Origin: Anthoceros angustus
Taxonomy: Eukaryota; Streptophyta; Anthocerotopsida; Anthocerotales; Anthocerotaceae
Length of the DNA: 64,000 bases
NCBI GenBank assembly: GCA_010909165.1
Contig: MU008164.1
Location: 620,001 to 684,000 of the forward strand
Direction of reading: 5' to 3'
Positions 62,385 to 64,000 of the stretch are shown here, one piece after another. The position numbers and the translations under genes are program-made. The notes beneath the pieces were generated by a model, which searched no databases, had not been told where the DNA came from, and worked only from the letters and a program-made list of their open reading frames with translations. Positions within the stretch are counted from its first letter, which is position 1, and each line of letters opens with the position of its first letter.

Positions 62385-64000
62385 GGACTTGTTTGACGTG
62401 TGAAGTGGGTGTAACACCCCCAAAGCCTCTTTGAACTGATGGTGTTTCAGACGAGGTAAAGCTTTGGTAAGTATGTCTGCTGCATTTTGTTCTCTCGGAA
62501 TATACTCTAACCTCACTTGCTTAGTCTCTCTGACATGCCTTACAGTGGTGATGCACTTCTATGTGTTTGGTTCGGGCATGAAAGACCGGGTTTTGTGCTA
62601 GAGCCAAAGCAGTTATCACAAAAGATGAGTTGGAGTATATCTTGCTCTTGGCCCATCAGCTAGGAGTCGTCGCAACCATATGGCCTCTTTTGCTGCTTGT
62701 GTAAGGGCTGAGTACTCTGCTTCGGTGGAGGAAAGAGCATTGTCGCCTCTTTGGCGACCACGTGCCTCCACCTAACAAGAAGGCGTGGCGGAATCTTGAC
62801 CTTCTGGTATCTTGATCGGCCGCCCAATCTGCGTCGCAGTAGCCAACCAAGGTAAGTTCTTCTCCATTATATGCTCTCTTTGTATAGTGGATGCCGTGCC
62901 TCGTCCCCTTGGATACCTAAGTATTCTGGCTTTCGACTGGGCTCTTCCCGGCTCTTCGGATCGAGAAACCATACTCCGGTAAAGAAACATCCTGACGAGT
63001 ATGATTCGGCGAATATGAGGGAGCCATTGCATATGGGGGGACCTCCATATCAAGCCTCTTGGTCCGTCATGGAGGAAGGCGACAACTTGCATCCGACTTC
63101 AAGGGGTCTTAGCCTCATAACTATTTATGAAGCATGTCATAGATGTACTTTTCACGATGCGGACAAAGTTCCACTGGCAGGATCTCTTTGAAGCTGGGTT
63201 CCCAAACAATAGGAAAGTTCACCCACATCTACCATGTCGAACCTGCCCGACAGCAGACCCTTTACTCGGGTAATCCCTTCCAAGTGTGTGCCTAGTAGAA
63301 TACAATCATCTACATAAAGTGCCAAAATGACAAAACCACCTTTCTCTTGCAGCAGGTAAACATTGGTATCGGCAGAGCTTTTCACGAAACTAACCTATCG
63401 AAACTCATCTATGCACTCATACCAAGCACGAGGGCTCGCTTAAGGCCGTAAATGGTTTTCAGCAGTTTACATACCCACTCCTCACGCAGTAGCTCAAACC
63501 CCTCAGTGTGCATGAAAATCTCCTCCTCTAGTTTCGTGTAGAAAGCGGTTTAAAATCCATGCAGCTGCTACCGCTATGCTACGCCTTGTATTTCAATTTG
63601 AAGACCCACTTTGAGGTCACAATCTTCCTCCCAGTGGGCATAGCTCCCATGTCTTGTTCGTATGAGGGAGTCATATTACATTGTATTCGCTTTCCAATGC
63701 TTGGCATGGTCGAGAGATAGCTTCGATATGTGGTGGTTCATGTCCGGGATTGATGATGATATTCACCATGTCCACCACAACTTCATCGGCGAGACCCATG
63801 TGGCCCGGGTACCTTCCTAAAATCTTCACTGCGATAAGGAGGTTCGCCATGGTCGAGGTCTTCTCGATCGGGTAGAGCACGAGGTAACTGTTGGTGTAAC
63901 ATACTCCCTTTGGATCGTTAACTAGCCAGTCATCAGGAAGATCAGGATATCTTGGAACAGATGCTTGGTGATCGTCCTCATTGTCAATGTGACCACGGCC
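62385..64000 (-). pseudogene. Second copia pol fragment (reverse transcriptase and RNase H), cut by the window edge
   Basis: On the minus strand a clean stretch (63152-63385) reads the reverse-transcriptase core with ALYVDDCILLGTH and VGELSYCLGTQLQRD. Next comes the connection (ILRYPRGRGT.. near 62900) and RNase H (LVGYCDADWAADQDTRRSRS-like near 62830, HARTKHIEVHHH near 62560). The C-terminus has ADILTKALPRLKH-like text near 62470 and ends near 62385. Short frame changes interrupt most of it. Upstream frames (63671-63960) are unassigned. It differs in sequence from the 53-60 kb copia element, so it is another family. It is likely dead. Confidence 0.85.

Noticed and set aside
1-64000. Organelle DNA inserted in the nuclear genome
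   Set aside because: No plastid or mitochondrial gene, rRNA or tRNA sequence was recognised anywhere in the window.

Overview
This window looks like nuclear DNA of a seed-free vascular plant, most likely a fern. A quillwort or clubmoss is possible, and a hornwort is less likely because so much of the window is transposon. Three things point this way. There are long PPR RNA-editing genes of the PLS class with no intron inside their repeats. One of them has a KP-type DYW domain ending in Asp-Arg-His, a form I know only from lineages with reverse (U-to-C) organelle editing. Most of the rest is degenerate plant retrotransposon and CACTA transposon sequence. Many small indels break the transposon reading frames.

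Layout. 1-0.66 kb: remnant of a CACTA TNP2 transposase (minus). 2.4-5.1 kb: tandem duplication of an unidentified 1.3 kb unit. About 6.8-13.1 kb: CACTA-like element with an intron-containing TnpA-like gene, several minisatellites and a clear right terminal inverted repeat. 13.1-14.8 kb: 3' part of a GC-rich LTR retroelement, which abuts a LINE remnant (14.8-16.4 kb, minus). 17.9-19.35 kb: XRCC4, a five-exon DNA-repair gene (minus), with a scrap of PPR-gene DNA beyond its 3' end. 20.6-21.1 kb: a small secreted Gnk2-like (DUF26) protein. 22.5-23.0 kb: a second LINE fragment. 23.2-36.0 kb: a PPR cluster with one E+-type gene (27.8-30.6 kb, minus), two truncated 3' copies of it (24.6-26.1 kb), a divergent PPR gene (30.95-32.8 kb, plus) that has lost its DYW domain, and a DYW:KP gene (33.6-35.9 kb, minus). 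36.95-42.0 kb and about 46.45-51.0 kb (opposite strand): two more copies of the GC-rich LTR family. Between them lie unidentified sequence, a GC-rich minisatellite and an internally duplicated ORF. 53.01-60.03 kb: a Ty1/copia element (minus) with near-identical LTRs, an initiator-Met-type primer site and a decayed gag-pol. 62.4-64.0 kb: part of a second copia pol gene (minus) that runs off the window.

The host genes are XRCC4 (non-homologous end joining), the Gnk2-like secreted protein and the PPR group. The PPR proteins should be imported into mitochondria or plastids to bind transcripts. Only the DYW:KP gene keeps a whole catalytic domain. The other two PPR proteins would need a partner domain in trans or are decaying. 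The repeated duplication around 24-28 kb shows that the PPR array is still being rearranged.
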